DNA of 64,000 bases from Nocardiopsis potens DSM 45234. GTDB lineage: Bacteria > Actinomycetota > Actinomycetes > Streptosporangiales > Streptosporangiaceae. The DNA lies in the NCBI RefSeq assembly GCF_000341105.1, contig NZ_ANBB01000061.1, positions 1 to 64,000 on the forward strand. Direction: 5' to 3'. Shown piece after piece: positions 26,415 to 34,883 of the stretch. The notes under the pieces were generated by a model, which was given only the letters and a program-made list of their open reading frames with translations, was not told the origin of the DNA and did no database searches. Positions within the stretch are counted from its first letter, which is position 1. Each line of letters opens with the position of its first letter. The translations under genes and the position numbers were made by a program.

Positions 26415-26463
26415 GACACGACTCCCCTGACAATGAAACGGTCACCACATGTTCCGGAAACCG

Positions 26464-26475
26464 GATGCTAGCATC
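26464..26475. promoter_or_regulatory. Perfect palindrome GATGCTAGCATC in the divergent promoter
   Basis: It lies in the 132-bp gap between the methyltransferase and monooxygenase genes. The central TAGCAT reads as a possible -10 on both strands, so a bound regulator could shut off both genes. The MerR gene downstream of the monooxygenase is a candidate regulator. Confidence 0.45.
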
Positions 26476-26546
26476 GCGACCATCAATTCATCAGACCCGG
26501 AGCGGGAAATCAAGACGCGCTCCGCAATTGCAGAGCAGGGGTTCTT

Positions 26547-28040
26547 TTGAGCGACATCGACCGCGCCCCCACACTGATCATCGGCGCAGGTCCGGTCGGG
26601 CTCGTCCTGGCACTGGCCCTGTCCCACCAAGGAATCCGCAGCACCATCGTGGAGCGCGATCCCGACGCGGTCCGCGAATCCCGCGCATTGAATTTCTGGC
26701 CCCGCACCCTGGAGACCTTCCGCAATCTCGGTTTTCTCGGCGACTTGATGGAGAGGGGAACGTTCGTCACCCGGCTGGAGCCCCTCGACCCGCGCAGCGG
26801 GCGCCCGCTGCTGCGCCTGGACTTCACCGGGCTGGAAGAGCTCTCACCGGTTTCGGGGACGCTGATGTGCCCGCAGAACACCGCCGAGGAGGTGCTCCGG
26901 GAGCGGGTGGCCGGCGACCCGCTCATCACCGAGGTCGCCGGCGAGTGCGTCCGCATCGAGCAGGACGCCTCGGGGGTGTCGGCCGAGGTGGAGCGGGACG
27001 GCCGCCGGCTGCTGCTCACCGCGGACTACCTGGTCGGGACGGACGGCGCGCGGAGCACCGTGCGGCGCTGCGCGGGCGTCCCGATGGAGGGGGAGACCAG
27101 CGACGACCGGATGCTCCTCTCCGACGAGCTGATCTCCCCCTCCCCCGAGGGCTGGCTCCGGTTCGCCCTGGACGAGCCCGGTTTCCTGGTCGGCATCCGG
27201 TTCGGCCCGGAGCAGTGGCGGATCATGGGGAGCACGCCCCCGGAGGGGGCCGACGAGGAGGCCGCCGCCCGGCACCGGGTCCGGGCGCTCTTCGGGGACG
27301 TCTCCTCGACCACCACCTGGGCCAGCACCTTCAACGTGCACCGGAGGGTGGCCGGCCGCTACCGGGTCGGCCGGGTCCTCCTCGCGGGCGACGCCGCCCA
27401 CCTGATCAGCCCGATCGGCGGCCAGGGGCTCAACGCCGGCATCAACGAGGCGGAGAACCTGGCCTGGAAGCTCGCGGAGGCCTTCGCCGGGGGCGACGCC
27501 GACCTGCTCCTGGACAGCTACGAGGAGGAGTGCCGGGGGCTGATGACCAGCAGCATCTCCCAGCAGATCGACGCCGGCACCCGGGCCGAGATGTCGACCC
27601 CCCGGTGGGCCAAGAAGCTGATGGTCAAGGGGCTGTCCGTGGCCATGTCCTTCCCCCGGATGAACCTGAGCATGGCCCGCAGCCTGTCCATGCTCAACTC
27701 CGCCTACCCCTCGTCCGGGTCGCTGATGGTCGGCGACCACGGCCTGGTCGGCTCCCGGCTGAGCGACCCGCGGATCTCCGGGGAGCGCCGGCTCAGCGAC
27801 TCCCTGGCCGGCCGCGCGGCGTTCGTGCTCTGCGGGCGGGGGCCGGACCTCCCCTCCGCCGCCGGCCTGCCGGTGGTCCGGGTGCCCGACCCGCCCGGGC
27901 AGTGGGGGCTGCGCGGCGAGAGCGTGCTGGTGGTGCGCCCGGACCGGCACGTCGGGGCGATCGCCCCCGCCGACATGGGGGCGGAGGACCTGAACACGCT
28001 CTCCCGGATCGTCCTCGGCCACCAGCGGGCCGCCGCCTAG
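26547..28040 (+). CDS. FAD-dependent aromatic monooxygenase, 497 aa
   Basis: The only suitable start is a TTG at 26547 (CAGGGG upstream), so translation may be weak. The FAD_binding_3 fold is clear: LIIGAGPVGLVLALALSHQGI at residues 9-30, DYLVGTDGARSTVR near 160, and GDAAHLISPIGGQGLNAGIN near 285. The C-terminal thioredoxin-like domain of the Rox/PgaE group is present (to residue 497). These flavoproteins hydroxylate aromatic rings or inactivate antibiotics using NADPH and O2. The divergent O-methyltransferase suggests hydroxylation followed by methylation, or resistance. Confidence 0.9.
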   Translation: MSDIDRAPTLIIGAGPVGLVLALALSHQGIRSTIVERDPDAVRESRALNFWPRTLETFRNLGFLGDLMERGTFVTRLEPLDPRSGRPLLRLDFTGLEELSPVSGTLMCPQNTAEEVLRERVAGDPLITEVAGECVRIEQDASGVSAEVERDGRRLLLTADYLVGTDGARSTVRRCAGVPMEGETSDDRMLLSDELISPSPEGWLRFALDEPGFLVGIRFGPEQWRIMGSTPPEGADEEAAARHRVRALFGDVSSTTTWASTFNVHRRVAGRYRVGRVLLAGDAAHLISPIGGQGLNAGINEAENLAWKLAEAFAGGDADLLLDSYEEECRGLMTSSISQQIDAGTRAEMSTPRWAKKLMVKGLSVAMSFPRMNLSMARSLSMLNSAYPSSGSLMVGDHGLVGSRLSDPRISGERRLSDSLAGRAAFVLCGRGPDLPSAAGLPVVRVPDPPGQWGLRGESVLVVRPDRHVGAIAPADMGAEDLNTLSRIVLGHQRAAA

Positions 28041-28049
28041 CGGCATGGC

Positions 28050-28055
28050 CATAAT
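28050..28055 (+). promoter_or_regulatory. -10 element CATAAT for the MerR gene
   Basis: CATAAT ends 5 nt before the ATG at 28061 and no ribosome site precedes that ATG, the arrangement of a leaderless transcript. Confidence 0.5.
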
Positions 28056-28060
28056 GGGGC

Positions 28061-28852
28061 ATGCTCACCATTGGAGAGGCCGCCCGGCTCCTCGGAACGA
28101 CACCGCGCACCCTCCGCTTCTACCATGAGCGCGGCGTCGTCCCCGAGCCCGGCCGCGACGAGCTGGGCCACCGCAGGTACGACATCGGGACCGTGCACAC
28201 GCTGAAGCGCGTCCTCGCCCTCCGCGAGCTGGACCTGCCCCTCGACCGGTGCGCCGAGCTCCTCGACGCCGACGACGAGGACCTCGGCACGGCCCTCCGG
28301 GAGTGGGAGGAGGAGATCGCCCGGCAGCAGCGCGAGCTCGAGCAGCGGCGGCTGATGATCGCGCGGCTGCGGGCCGAGCACGACCGGTCCGGCGAGGAGA
28401 GCGGCGGCCCGGTCTGGACCGGGTGGGCGCACGTGCTGGCCGAGCACGGGGTCGCCCCGGACCTCATCGACCAGGAGCGGACCGCGGCCCAGCTCCTCTC
28501 GCTGATGGTGGAGGAGGAGTCCTCCCTCCGCCCGCCGTCCCCCTCCCCCGGCGGCGGCGCCGGCCCGGGCGGGGAGGGGATCGGCGGGGTCATGGCGCGC
28601 TTCGTCGACCTGGCGCACGCCGACCCGGGCCGCGCCGAGACCGACCGGCTCGTCGACGACCTGGTAGAGCTGGCCCGGCCGCTCATGTCCGCGGTGCCGG
28701 CCCCGGAGTCCGCCGAGGCCGCGGGGAAGCTCGCCTCCGGGCTCCTCGACTCCTTCCCTCCCGCGCAGCGCCGCGTCATCCGCGCGGTGATGCTCCGCCT
28801 CGGCGGCGAGGGCGAGGGGGCGGAAGGGGGCGGGGCGCGCCCCGCGCCCTGA
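28061..28852 (+). CDS. MerR-family transcriptional regulator, 263 aa
   Basis: ATG at 28061, probably leaderless. The N-terminus is a typical MerR winged helix (MLTIGEAARLLGTTPRTLRFYHERGVV, then HRRYD). It is followed by a coiled coil (EEEIARQQRELEQRRLM, about 85-105) and an effector domain of about 150 residues with a Pro/Gly linker. The C-terminal domain resembles TipA-like/albicidin-binding folds only in size. It lies 20 bp after the monooxygenase and may regulate that gene or the adjacent operon. Confidence 0.9.
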   Translation: MLTIGEAARLLGTTPRTLRFYHERGVVPEPGRDELGHRRYDIGTVHTLKRVLALRELDLPLDRCAELLDADDEDLGTALREWEEEIARQQRELEQRRLMIARLRAEHDRSGEESGGPVWTGWAHVLAEHGVAPDLIDQERTAAQLLSLMVEEESSLRPPSPSPGGGAGPGGEGIGGVMARFVDLAHADPGRAETDRLVDDLVELARPLMSAVPAPESAEAAGKLASGLLDSFPPAQRRVIRAVMLRLGGEGEGAEGGGARPAP

Positions 28853-28876
28853 CCGGGCCGCCCCGCGCCTTCCCCC

Positions 28877-28966
28877 GTGTTGATCTTGGACTTGTCGACC
28901 GGTCCCGCTCCGCGGACCTGCGCAGGTGAGCACTCCTTGACCGGTCGACAAGTCCAAGATCAACAC
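28877..28966. repeat. 28-bp perfect inverted repeat with 34-nt loop (terminator or small mobile element)
   Basis: The arms at 28877-28904 and 28939-28966 are exact complements (begin GTGTTGATCTTGGACTTGTC). The loop contains a second palindrome, ACCTGCGCAGGT (28916-28927). It separates the convergent MerR and HopA1-like genes, and the HopA1-like stop codon lies inside the right arm. The words TGATCTTG and TTGTC also occur in the borders of the 9-10.7 kb repeat module, so it may belong to a dispersed family. Confidence 0.8.
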
Positions 28967-29961
28967 AGAGGCGGGGCCAGCCCGGGTTCGAGGTAGGGGC
29001 GGTGCGGGTCCACCCCTGCGGCCCGCAGCGAGGCGAGGACGCCCTGGAGCCGGTCGGCCGGGGTGCGGGCGCCGGCCCGCCAGGCGGCCACCAGGCCCCG
29101 GGCGACCAGCGCGGAGCGGCCCCGGCCGAAGCTCGGGGAGCCGGGGCGGGCCCGGTCGACGGCGACCGCCCACCCCGGCCGCACCCGCAGCGCCAGGCAG
29201 GGCGCCTCCCCGGACAGCGCGTCCGCGAACCGCTCGCACACCGCGGCGACCGCGCCCCGGGCCCGGTCCCATTCGGCGACCGGGAGGTAGGCGACCGCGG
29301 CGTCGGCGCGCTCGTACCCGTCCGGGTGCGAGGCGAGCTTCAGCTGGAAGCGGGCGCCCAGCGCGTTCAGCTCCCCGGTCAGCCCGGCGGTGAGCCCCGC
29401 GGCGGCGTCCGCGGCCGGGCGGAGGTAGCAGCGGACCACGTCCTCGGGGCGGGGGCCGCCGGTGCAGGCGTCGCCCACCACGAGGAGGCGGCCGCGCTGG
29501 AGGTAGCGGCGGTAGGGCGGGAAGCGCACGGCCGCCTCGCCGCCCGCGCGCAGCCGTCCCGCCCAGCGCAGCCCGGAGCGGTGCGCGCGCAGGCGCAGCC
29601 CGTACCCGGCGAGGTCGGCGCGGTCGCCGTCCACCGCGGCCACGCCGAACCCCTCCACCAGGTACCCCTCGCCGGCGATGCCCGCGATGAGCTTCTCCGC
29701 GAAGCCGGGGTCCTCCCCCCGCCAGAGCGCCCCGCGGGCGGGTCCGCCGGAGAGCGCCTCGACCAGCCCGCGCCGGTCCCGGGCGTGGTAGTGGAGGTAG
29801 AGGACCGTGGTCAGGAACCGCTCCGCCCGCTCGGCGGAGCCGGCCTCCCCGGCGCCGTCCGGCACGGGGAGCCGGCCGAGCTCGGTGTGCGCGACCGCGT
29901 CCGCGCCGAGGACCCGGGTCTCCTCCGCGATCCGCTCCAGGGCCCGGAGGGGCGCGCTCAC
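28960..29961 (-). CDS. HopA1-like thioamitide biosynthesis protein, 333 aa
   Basis: GTG at 29961 overlapping the kinase stop (GTGA). The protein shows HopA1 effector-family features: LTTVLYLHYHARD near residue 55, WRGEDPGFAEKLIAG, RYLQRGRLLVVGD and FQLKLASHPDGYERADAAVAYL. In class V lanthipeptides and thioamitides a HopA1-like protein acts with a kinase-like partner in Ser/Thr dehydration or cyclisation. The partner is the immediately upstream intact kinase. It is the last gene of the operon, ending within an inverted repeat. Confidence 0.85.
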   Translation of the reverse strand: MSAPLRALERIAEETRVLGADAVAHTELGRLPVPDGAGEAGSAERAERFLTTVLYLHYHARDRRGLVEALSGGPARGALWRGEDPGFAEKLIAGIAGEGYLVEGFGVAAVDGDRADLAGYGLRLRAHRSGLRWAGRLRAGGEAAVRFPPYRRYLQRGRLLVVGDACTGGPRPEDVVRCYLRPAADAAAGLTAGLTGELNALGARFQLKLASHPDGYERADAAVAYLPVAEWDRARGAVAAVCERFADALSGEAPCLALRVRPGWAVAVDRARPGSPSFGRGRSALVARGLVAAWRAGARTPADRLQGVLASLRAAGVDPHRPYLEPGLAPPLC

Positions 29962-31085
29962 CGGAGCAGTCCGGGCCCGAAGAGCGTGTCCGCCATGGCC
30001 TCGGGGTCGCGCAGGATCCGCTGCCCGACGCGGAGCGAGAGCCTGCCGATCTCGCCCAGCGAACCGATCCGCTCCACCCGGAACAGGGCGCTGAGCAGCT
30101 GGATCAGCCCGCAGAACCGGACCGCCCGGGCCACCTCGGCGGCCGGCAGGTCCCGGGTGAGCCGGTACCCCTGGACGACCCGGGCGGCGCCGGCGGGCCG
30201 GGCGGCCCCGCCCGCCCCGGACGCGTCCCGCAGGTGGCCCGAGACCATGTGGCCCAGGACGTGCCCGAGGTCGTAGGCGGGGTCCCCCAGCCCGGCCATC
30301 TCCCAGTCGATCAGCGTGACCGGGTGCTCGGCCGCGCCGGTGGCGTCCAGTAGGACGTTGTCCGGGCTGAGGTCGAAGTGGACCAGGGTGCGGGCCCTCC
30401 AGGTGGACCGCAGCTCCAGCAGCTCCGGCTCGACCTCCTGCAGGGAGGCCGCGTAGTGGTCGAAGTCGAGCCCGCACCCGTGGGCGTACTCGTCCGGGGT
30501 GAGGTGGAGGCCGTCCGGGATGGGGACGTGCGGGCGCCACCCGGGGTCGTCCCGGACCTCGGCGGGGACCGGGAGCCCGTGCAGCAGGCCGAGGACCGCG
30601 CCGAAGTGGAGCAGGTGGGCGCCGTCGGCCCCGCCCGCGCTGCGGGACGCCTCCGCCATCGTCTCGGCCCCGGGCACGGCCTCGATGACGGTCAGGCCGT
30701 CCGCGTCGCCGCCGAGCAGCCGGGGCAGCGCCCCGCGCAGGACCGGGTCCTCCGCCGCCGAGTCGAGCATCTCCAGGGTGCGGCGCTCGTTGTCGCTGTT
30801 CAGGTCGGCGTCGTAGTGGGGCCACTTCACGATCAGCGGAGGGCCGTCGGCGAACTCGGCGCGCACCACCGGGCGCCGGGCCGTGTAGCGGTGGGTGCGC
30901 AGGACCGGCCCCCGGGCCGCCCCTGCGGCGCGCAGCCGCTCGCCCAGCTCGGCGGGGTCGATCTCGTCCTCGGCGGAGCTCACCACGGCGTCGGTGCCCG
31001 GGACGACGTCGGCCGGCGGGTAGCGCACCCCCATGATCCAGCGCCGCAGGGAGCTCTCGTCCTCGGCCTTCAGCGACGGGGTCAC
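29958..31085 (-). CDS. Aminoglycoside phosphotransferase-like kinase (thioamitide dehydration), 375 aa
   Basis: GTG at 31085 in GTGA overlap with the protease gene. Kinase residues are complete: LIVKWPHY (Lys), a following Glu-containing helix, VHFDLSPDNVLL (catalytic loop with Asp and Asn) and LIDWEMAGLGDPAYDLGH (metal Asp). Related kinase/HopA1 pairs phosphorylate core Ser/Thr and eliminate phosphate to give dehydroamino acids. Here residues Ser1 and Ser8 of the core are the expected targets. The other kinase homologue in this operon has lost these residues, so this one is probably the active enzyme. Confidence 0.87.
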   Translation of the reverse strand: MTPSLKAEDESSLRRWIMGVRYPPADVVPGTDAVVSSAEDEIDPAELGERLRAAGAARGPVLRTHRYTARRPVVRAEFADGPPLIVKWPHYDADLNSDNERRTLEMLDSAAEDPVLRGALPRLLGGDADGLTVIEAVPGAETMAEASRSAGGADGAHLLHFGAVLGLLHGLPVPAEVRDDPGWRPHVPIPDGLHLTPDEYAHGCGLDFDHYAASLQEVEPELLELRSTWRARTLVHFDLSPDNVLLDATGAAEHPVTLIDWEMAGLGDPAYDLGHVLGHMVSGHLRDASGAGGAARPAGAARVVQGYRLTRDLPAAEVARAVRFCGLIQLLSALFRVERIGSLGEIGRLSLRVGQRILRDPEAMADTLFGPGLLR

Positions 31086-31990
31086 TCTCTTTCGCCTCCA
31101 CTCGCGGCGTGCACCGACGCCTTCTCGGGTTCCTCCGGGAGCGCCCCCGGCACGCCGGGGACGATCCAGCTGTCCTTGACCAGCCCCTCCCGCACCAGGG
31201 CGTAGGGGATCCGGCCGTAGCCGAGGTCGCCCCAGCCCGGGCCCCAGCTGTTCTGGAAGCGCAGCGCGCCCTCCCCCGCCGCCCCGGCCGGGCGGGCGGT
31301 GTCGTCGTAGCCGGACAGCAGGACGGCGTGCCTGGCGACCAGGGGCTCGCCGGGGCCGGGCGGTACGACGTCGCCGGTGCCGAACGACAGCAGGATGCTC
31401 GGGTGGAGCGGGATCTCCAGCGAGACCGGCAGGCCCAGCGCGAGCGCGGTCCGGATCGCGTCCAGGTAGGCGGGGCAGGGGCCGGGGCAGCGGTCCAGCC
31501 TGCCGTAGTGGGGCTGGCGCCACTCCCGCGCCCGCTCGAAGCACCCGGCCGGGGGGTCGGTGTCCAGCCGGTCCGGGTCGAAGGGCCAGTGCTCCTCCTC
31601 GACCAGGCCGTACTCGCTCCACGCGCGCAGGGCGTGCAGCGTGGTCGACCCCCAGCGGTCGGGGCTGCCGCTGTAGCGGCGCGAGGTCCGGTAGTTGAAC
31701 AGCAGCGACGGGGTGCGCGCGCGGCCGCGGCGGCGCTCGGCGTACCCGGCGAACCCGGCGACGACGGCGGCCGTGCACAGCGGGCGCTCCGCCTGGTCCG
31801 CGACGCCGGGCAGCCAGGCGCTCAGGTCGGCGCGGGGCGGCGGGGCGCCGCTCCACCGCGCCCCGGGCGGGCGGGCCCAGGCCAGGGCGGCGGCCCGGTC
31901 CGCGAGGGCGCGCGCCGCCCGCGCGGTGGCGCACGGCGGGGCGGCCCCGCCGTGCGCCACCGCCGGGCCGGGCCCGTCGGCGGCCGTCAC
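31082..31990 (-). CDS. Papain-like (C1A) cysteine peptidase, thioamitide cluster, 302 aa
   Basis: GTG at 31990 (GTGA overlap). The C1A triad is visible: Cys in ERPLCTAAVVAGF near residue 75, His in VARHAVLLSGYDD near 230, and Asn in RFQNSWGPGWGDLGYGRI near 255. The oxyanion Gln is in ADQAERP. There is no signal peptide or propeptide, so it acts inside the cell. In thioamitide clusters the C1A protease is the candidate for removing the leader before Ser1 of the core. An Ala/Arg-rich N-terminal segment of about 45 residues precedes the fold. Confidence 0.88.
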   Translation of the reverse strand: MTAADGPGPAVAHGGAAPPCATARAARALADRAAALAWARPPGARWSGAPPPRADLSAWLPGVADQAERPLCTAAVVAGFAGYAERRRGRARTPSLLFNYRTSRRYSGSPDRWGSTTLHALRAWSEYGLVEEEHWPFDPDRLDTDPPAGCFERAREWRQPHYGRLDRCPGPCPAYLDAIRTALALGLPVSLEIPLHPSILLSFGTGDVVPPGPGEPLVARHAVLLSGYDDTARPAGAAGEGALRFQNSWGPGWGDLGYGRIPYALVREGLVKDSWIVPGVPGALPEEPEKASVHAASGGERE

Positions 31991-32841
31991 CCCGGCCCCG
32001 GTGCGCCGGCCGTTCCCTCCCTGGTGCGCTCCACCCGCAGCCGGGTCGCGGCCATGGCGCGGCGCACCTCCTCCTGGCCGAAGCCGGCCTCGGGGGCCTG
32101 CTCGGGCCGGAACCGGCCGTGGTCCGCGCCGCTGACCAGCAGCGCGCTGTCCGGGGTCGCGGGCACCACCTTCGGGGAGACGTAGTCCACCGCGAAGTTG
32201 AGCCGGTCCTCGCCGCTGGTGTTCTCCCCGGAGCAGTGCGCCACCAGCATGCTGTGCATCGACGCCTGGCCGGCGCGCAGCTCGACGGCGACCTCGCTGC
32301 CCGGGTCGATGTCGATGCGCACCTCCTCGCCGCGCATCTTGTCGGCGAGGGTGTCGCCGCCGAAGGCGTGCTCCTGCGGGCCGAGCAGGTGGGAGCCGCG
32401 GGAGAAGCGCAGCGTCCCGTTGGCCTCGTTGGCGGGGGTGAGGGCGACCCAGACCCGGACGGCGTGCTCCTCGACGCCGTCGAGCCCGTAGTAGACGGAG
32501 TCCTGGTGCCAGGCGAGCGAGGAGCCGCCGCCGGCCTTCCGCTGGAACAGCTCGCTCCCCCACACCAGCACGTCCGGGCCGATCAGGCTGCGCACCGCCG
32601 CCAGGATGCGCTCGTTCCGGGCGATCTCGTAGGCCCACATGTTGAACAGGTGGATCTTGGGGAAGTAGCGGTACACGGAGAGGAACCCGCCGACGCGGTC
32701 GACGATGCCCAGGTACTCCTCGCAGTCGGCGCGGGCGGCCGCGGCCTCCTTCTCGGTCAGCGGTTCGATCGGGAAGTGGAAGCCGTCCCGCCGCATGGCC
32801 GCGACCTCTTCGGGGGCGAGCCCCTCCCCGGCGGCGGTCAC
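31987..32841 (-). CDS. tvaJ: 2-oxoglutarate/Fe(II) oxygenase, PhyH family (His beta-hydroxylation), 284 aa
   Basis: GTG at 32841 overlapping the TfuA-like stop. The PhyH fold has the iron motif WHQDSVYYGL (His and Asp, near residue 115), distal His in MLVAHCSGEN near 205 and an Arg in the following DRLNFAVDY that would bind 2-oxoglutarate. The thioviridamide homologue hydroxylates the methylated histidine at the beta carbon. The core here keeps that His at position 12. Confidence 0.88.
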   Translation of the reverse strand: MTAAGEGLAPEEVAAMRRDGFHFPIEPLTEKEAAAARADCEEYLGIVDRVGGFLSVYRYFPKIHLFNMWAYEIARNERILAAVRSLIGPDVLVWGSELFQRKAGGGSSLAWHQDSVYYGLDGVEEHAVRVWVALTPANEANGTLRFSRGSHLLGPQEHAFGGDTLADKMRGEEVRIDIDPGSEVAVELRAGQASMHSMLVAHCSGENTSGEDRLNFAVDYVSPKVVPATPDSALLVSGADHGRFRPEQAPEAGFGQEEVRRAMAATRLRVERTREGTAGAPGPG

Positions 32842-33527
32842 GACGGCACCTCCTCGGCGGCCCGTGCGGCGCGGTCGGCCTCGACCGCCGCGTTGAGGGC
32901 GAGGATCAGCTCCTCGGCGTCGCGGTGCTTCTGGTCCGGCACGTCCGGGCCGGTGAGGAAGGCGAACAGGCGCGCGTGCTCCTCTTCGGGGAGCTCGCCG
33001 CGGGTGGCCAGCCTCAGGTTCGGGTAGCTGCGGTCCGGGAAGTACATCGCCTTGGCCGCGGCCAGGACCTTCTCCGCGGTGGCCGGCGAGGCGTGCCCGG
33101 CGGCGACGGCCTCGGCGACGGCGACGCGGATGTTGGCCATCGGCTCCGAGATCGGCCTCAGGGTGTCCGACTCGTAGCTGATCGCGACCTCGTCGTCGGC
33201 GTAGAGCACGCCGTCCCGGTACATCCGGAAGATCTCGCCGATGCCGGTCATGCCGAACGGCGCGCACTCGGTCCCGCGCAGCGCGCCCATGCTGGAGGCG
33301 CCGTAGACCGAGATCCCCCGGTAGATGCAGTTGAGCACCTCCTTGGGCGCCACCGAGAGCGCGTGCAGGAACTGGCCGTCGACGATGCCGATGTGCCGCG
33401 GCGGCTCCGGGCGGTTCATCAGCTCGGGCAGGTCGCCCCGTTTGATCGGGGGCCGGATCTCGCCGCCGAACAGCGATCGGACCTTCTCCATCGGCATGCT
33501 CGGGCCGATGAACAGTACGGCTGTCAT
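32838..33527 (-). CDS. tvaI: TfuA-like thioamidation partner protein, 229 aa
   Basis: ATG directly abuts the YcaO stop (TGAATG). The TfuA pattern is clear: VLFIGPSMPMEKVRSLF at the start, PPIKRGDLPEL, IGIVDGQFLHALSVAPKEVLNCI and YGASSMGALRGTECAPFGMTGIGEIFRMYRDG. TfuA proteins work with YcaO enzymes to install thioamides, probably by delivering or activating sulfur. Together with YcaO it is the diagnostic pair of the thioamitide pathway. Confidence 0.94.
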   Translation of the reverse strand: MTAVLFIGPSMPMEKVRSLFGGEIRPPIKRGDLPELMNRPEPPRHIGIVDGQFLHALSVAPKEVLNCIYRGISVYGASSMGALRGTECAPFGMTGIGEIFRMYRDGVLYADDEVAISYESDTLRPISEPMANIRVAVAEAVAAGHASPATAEKVLAAAKAMYFPDRSYPNLRLATRGELPEEEHARLFAFLTGPDVPDQKHRDAEELILALNAAVEADRAARAAEEVPS

Positions 33528-34883
33528 TCACACACCCTCTCGGACTGGTTCTTCCGCCTGGTCGCACGCGCGCCGGATCTCGCCGAGCGTCCCCTCCCAC
33601 AGCCGCGCGGCGCGCGGCCCGAGCTTGGTCCGGTCGATGATCCACGACTCGATGCCGGGGACGATCACCCTGACCACGCTCACCGGGACCCCCGGGGGCG
33701 AGAGGTCCACCACGACCACCCGGTCCAGCCCCCGCTCGCGCAGGCGCCCCATCATCAGGTCGATGTCGGCGACGATGTCGTCGGAGGGGTGGTGCGGCAG
33801 CTCGTCGAAGCGGATCAGGCTCTCGGAGGGCTTGAACGCCCAGGCCTCCTTGTTCACCTGGCCGCTCCGGCGGACGTGGAAGAAGAACTTCTCCACCTCC
33901 TCGCCGGGGAGGGTGATGTCCTCGCGGAGCGCGTTGATGTCCACGGCGCGGCTCTGCGCGACCTCGCACAGGGCCCGGCAGACCGCGGTCTCGGCGTCGG
34001 GGTGGGTGCCCATGCCCATGTGGCTCTGCGAGAAGGTGTTCGCGATGTTCTCCGCCACCAGCGCCAGCACGGTGCACACGCCCGTCTCCGAGCTCACGTC
34101 CTTCAGCGACACCTCCAGCCCGGCGTCCCGGTACATCTGCACGTACCGCTGCGCGCTGGGCGGGAGGGTGTCCAGGTCGACGTTGCGGTGGCGCTCGTGC
34201 AGCCAGCGCAGGACGGGCCCGGTGGCGGAGCCGAAGGTGCCCCTGCCGACCAGCCGGCTCATCCGGTTGCCGATGAGGTCGGCCATGGTCCAGTCGTCCC
34301 GCTCGATCAGCTCGCACAGCGCGTGGCAGACCGCCTCCTCCACGGAGTTGCCGGAGGCGATGCCGTTGGTGGTGCCGAGGCGGTGGCTGGGCACCTCGTG
34401 GTAGCGGGAGTAGTAGCCGGCCAGGTAGAGCGGGACCAGCACCTCCTCGTCCCGGGCCAGGTCGTGCCCCTTCACCCAGGAGATCGGGGTGTCGGGGCCG
34501 CAGACGTGGAACGGCTCCAGGTTGACCTCGTCGGGGGCGACGATGGCGCGCCCGGCGGCGCGCAGCTCGCCGACGCTCGCGACCTCTTCGGGCCGCATCG
34601 GCAGCGCCGCGGCGAACCGCTCGACCGCCTCCATGATGGCGGAGGTCTTGGCGGCCAGGTCGGTGCCGCCCTTGCCGTTGTACACCGAGATCATGTCGTG
34701 CGAGGAGGGGCAGATGGTGTTCCAGACCGGGATGCCGATCCGGTCCAGCCCGGTGATGTCGGACAGCCGGGTGATGCCGACCCTGCGCATGTGCGGGACC
34801 ACCCGCTCGTAGGTGGTCTCGACGGCCACCTCTCGGTGCGCGCCGACCCCGTCGATCTTGGGGATCCGGTTCCGGAGCTTCAT
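33528..34883 (-). CDS. tvaH: YcaO-domain thioamide synthetase, 451 aa
   Basis: ATG overlaps the methyltransferase stop by one base (TGATG). YcaO features: AKTSAIMEAVERFAAALP (ATP-binding helix with Glu pair, near residue 80), SGNSVEEAVCHALCELIERDD (near 200), HPDAETAVCRALCEVAQSRA (near 290) and a long C-terminus with VPVSVVRVIVPGIESW. The enzyme phosphorylates backbone amides with ATP so that sulfide can replace oxygen. With TfuA it should convert several core amides (Val/Met/Ala region) to thioamides. The length is typical for TfuA-linked members. Confidence 0.95.
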   Translation of the reverse strand: MKLRNRIPKIDGVGAHREVAVETTYERVVPHMRRVGITRLSDITGLDRIGIPVWNTICPSSHDMISVYNGKGGTDLAAKTSAIMEAVERFAAALPMRPEEVASVGELRAAGRAIVAPDEVNLEPFHVCGPDTPISWVKGHDLARDEEVLVPLYLAGYYSRYHEVPSHRLGTTNGIASGNSVEEAVCHALCELIERDDWTMADLIGNRMSRLVGRGTFGSATGPVLRWLHERHRNVDLDTLPPSAQRYVQMYRDAGLEVSLKDVSSETGVCTVLALVAENIANTFSQSHMGMGTHPDAETAVCRALCEVAQSRAVDINALREDITLPGEEVEKFFFHVRRSGQVNKEAWAFKPSESLIRFDELPHHPSDDIVADIDLMMGRLRERGLDRVVVVDLSPPGVPVSVVRVIVPGIESWIIDRTKLGPRAARLWEGTLGEIRRACDQAEEPVREGV

